From contig NZ_CAJLUB010000060.1 in NCBI RefSeq assembly GCF_905209685.1, positions 1 to 10,250 of the forward strand: a stretch of 10,250 nucleotides of DNA. Reading direction: 5' to 3'. Numbering within the stretch: the stretch's first letter is position 1; each line of letters starts with the position of its first letter. The notes under the pieces are model-generated. The model saw only the letters and a list, made by a program, of their open reading frames with translations. It searched no databases and was not told the origin of the DNA. The DNA comes from an uncultured Veillonella sp. Lineage in GTDB: Bacteria; Bacillota; Negativicutes; Veillonellales; Veillonellaceae. Below, piece by piece: positions 8,774 to 10,250 of the stretch. The position numbers and the translations under genes were made by a program.

Positions 8774-10234
8774 GTGGCAACAATTCATGAATTACACAAG
8801 AAACTAGTGAATAAAGAAATCAGCGCCGTTGAATTGACGAATGCTGTTATTGCACATAAAGCGAAAGTGGAACCGACTGTACATGCGTACTTATCCGATT
8901 CTCATGATCGTGCTTTAGCTACAGCTAAGCTTGTAGATGAAGCAATTGCTAAAGGTGAAGCTATTTCTCCATTGGCAGGTATCCCTGGTGCAATTAAAGA
9001 TAATATTTGTATTAAAGATGAACCTGCAACATGTGCATCTAAAATGTTAGAGAACTTTGTACCTCCATACAATGCGTCTGTTATTGAACGTTTACAAGAT
9101 AATCAATTTGTAAGTCTTGGTAAACTTAACATGGACGAATTTGCTATGGGTGGTTCCACAGAGAACTCTGCATTAGCAAAAACGACTAACCCTTGGAATG
9201 CAGATTGCGTACCAGGTGGTTCTTCTGGTGGTAGTGCTGCAGCTGTATCTAGTGGCTCTGCAATTTGGGCTCTTGGCTCTGATACTGGTGGTTCTATTCG
9301 TCAACCAGCGTCCTTCTGTGGCGTTGTAGGTTTAAAACCAACATACGGTAATGTATCTCGTTATGGTTTAATCGCCTTTGCATCCTCTTTGGACCAAATT
9401 GGACCTATTACTCGTGATGTAACAGATGCTGCTTTAGTATTAAATGCAATCTCTGGTCATGATGCGAAAGACTCCACATCCATTCCAGGTGCTCGTGTAG
9501 ACTACACTACAGCTCTTGTAAATGATGTAAAAAATCTTAAAATCGGTGTGCCAAAAGAATTCTTTGGCGAAGGTCTCAATATCGAAGTTCGTAAAGCTAT
9601 GGAAGAGGCTATCGAAACATATAAAAAATTAGGTGCTGAAATCGTTGAGGTTTCCTTGCCTAACTCTAAATATGCGTTGTCTGCATACTATATCATCGCA
9701 TTGGCAGAAGCTAGTTCCAACTTGGCTCGTTATGACGGTGTAAGCTATGGAATGCGCGTATCTGCAGATAATCTTGTAGATATGTCTACTAAAACTCGTA
9801 CAGAAGGTTTTGGCCCTGAAGTACAACGCCGTATTTTGTTAGGTACTTATGTATTGAGTGCTGGTTATTATGATGCTTATTATTTGAAAGCATTAAAAGT
9901 ACGCCGCCTCATTAAAAATGAATTTGATGAAGCATTCTCCAAAGTGGATTTGATTTTAACACCAACTGCACCTAATACATCTTATAAATTTGGTGAAAAA
10001 GCAAATGATCCATTGGCAATGTACTTAGAAGATATCTGTACAGTACCAGCAAACCTTGCAGGTATTCCAGGTATTAGCATTCCAGCAGGTATGAGTAGTA
10101 GCAATTTGCCAATCGGCTTACAATTGCTCGGTCCTGCTATGGGTGAAGAAACATTGTTACGTGCCGCTTTCACATTTGAACAAGCACGTCCAGACTGTCA
10201 ATTAGTAGCACCAACTGGGGAGGTTTCTCTATGA
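8774..10234 (+). CDS. gatA: Asp-tRNA(Asn)/Glu-tRNA(Gln) amidotransferase subunit A (amidase)
   Basis: The glutaminase subunit of GatCAB: it releases ammonia from glutamine (or asparagine), which is channelled to GatB to convert Glu-tRNA(Gln) to Gln-tRNA(Gln) and/or Asp-tRNA(Asn) to Asn-tRNA(Asn). It has 486 residues, the normal length. The amidase-signature catalytic triad is intact: Lys75 in GIPGAIKDN, cis-Ser150 in [12 protein letters not shown], and nucleophile Ser174 in [13 protein letters not shown]. The spacing (75 and 24 residues) matches characterised GatA proteins. Also present are [24 protein letters not shown], and the C-terminal region [20 protein letters not shown]. The start is GTG at 8774, read as Met. 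The stop TGA (10232-10234) overlaps the gatB ATG by the sequence ATGA. Which tRNA it serves depends on whether the genome also has GlnRS or AsnRS, which cannot be seen here. Confidence 0.98.
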   Translation: MATIHELHKKLVNKEISAVELTNAVIAHKAKVEPTVHAYLSDSHDRALATAKLVDEAIAKGEAISPLAGIPGAIKDNICIKDEPATCASKMLENFVPPYNASVIERLQDNQFVSLGKLNMDEFAMGGSTENSALAKTTNPWNADCVPGGSSGGSAAAVSSGSAIWALGSDTGGSIRQPASFCGVVGLKPTYGNVSRYGLIAFASSLDQIGPITRDVTDAALVLNAISGHDAKDSTSIPGARVDYTTALVNDVKNLKIGVPKEFFGEGLNIEVRKAMEEAIETYKKLGAEIVEVSLPNSKYALSAYYIIALAEASSNLARYDGVSYGMRVSADNLVDMSTKTRTEGFGPEVQRRILLGTYVLSAGYYDAYYLKALKVRRLIKNEFDEAFSKVDLILTPTAPNTSYKFGEKANDPLAMYLEDICTVPANLAGIPGISIPAGMSSSNLPIGLQLLGPAMGEETLLRAAFTFEQARPDCQLVAPTGEVSL

Positions 10235-10250
10235 GTAGTAAATACGAAAC
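10231..10250 (+). CDS. gatB: Asp-tRNA(Asn)/Glu-tRNA(Gln) amidotransferase subunit B, first codons only
   Basis: Only six full codons (MSSKYE) and two bases of the next are in the window. The identification rests on position: the ATG overlaps the gatA stop by four bases, GGGGAGG (10217-10223) lies seven bases upstream, and gatB is the standard third gene of gatCAB. GatB binds and phosphorylates the misacylated tRNA before amidation. The residues themselves are compatible with GatB starts but too few to prove it. Confidence 0.85.

Overview
The window reads as two unrelated pieces of bacterial DNA joined near position 2660. The left piece (1 to about 2660) has its genes on the minus strand and a more balanced base composition: 29 of 60 bases are G/C at 841-900. 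Its protein families and its Asp-rich, Ser/Thr-linker lipoprotein suggest a Lachnospiraceae-type Clostridia genome. The right piece (about 2660 to 10250) has its genes on the plus strand and is clearly more AT-rich: 17 of 60 bases are G/C at 9841-9900. Its housekeeping genes look like Veillonella or a close Negativicutes relative. Both taxon calls rest on recognition of style and gene content, not on a search.

Left piece, in its own direction of transcription: the C-terminal part of a 2-dehydropantoate 2-reductase (ketopantoate reductase) family protein, a 270-residue secreted lipoprotein 20 bases downstream, and after 70 bases an NAD(P)-dependent aldehyde dehydrogenase that runs off the left edge. 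The three could form one operon.

Junction (2655-2666): the reductase on the minus strand loses its N-terminal half at the same few bases where an RND-family efflux pump on the plus strand loses everything but its last ~105 residues. No transposase, integrase, tRNA, target duplication or inverted repeat lies there. Two genes from different genomic backgrounds cut at one point is the usual signature of a chimeric contig. A real illegitimate recombination event is possible but less likely.

Right piece: the RND pump tail ends at a strong hairpin terminator. Next come a short-form family II inorganic pyrophosphatase (ppaC) with its own candidate promoter and a following hairpin, the helicase gene pcrA and NAD-dependent DNA ligase gene ligA (26 bases apart, probably co-transcribed), and the gatC-gatA-gatB operon. 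That operon has a near-consensus promoter, a ribosome binding site overlapping the gatC stop, and a 4-base gatA/gatB overlap. PcrA and LigA act in DNA repair and replication. GatCAB makes Gln-tRNA(Gln) and/or Asn-tRNA(Asn) by amidating the misacylated tRNAs. pcrA-ligA near gatCAB is a familiar Firmicutes arrangement.

No intergenic stretch exceeds 300 bases. I found no CRISPR, RNA gene, insertion sequence, prophage or defence system. I do not think the window holds a new biological system; the junction is what deserves attention.
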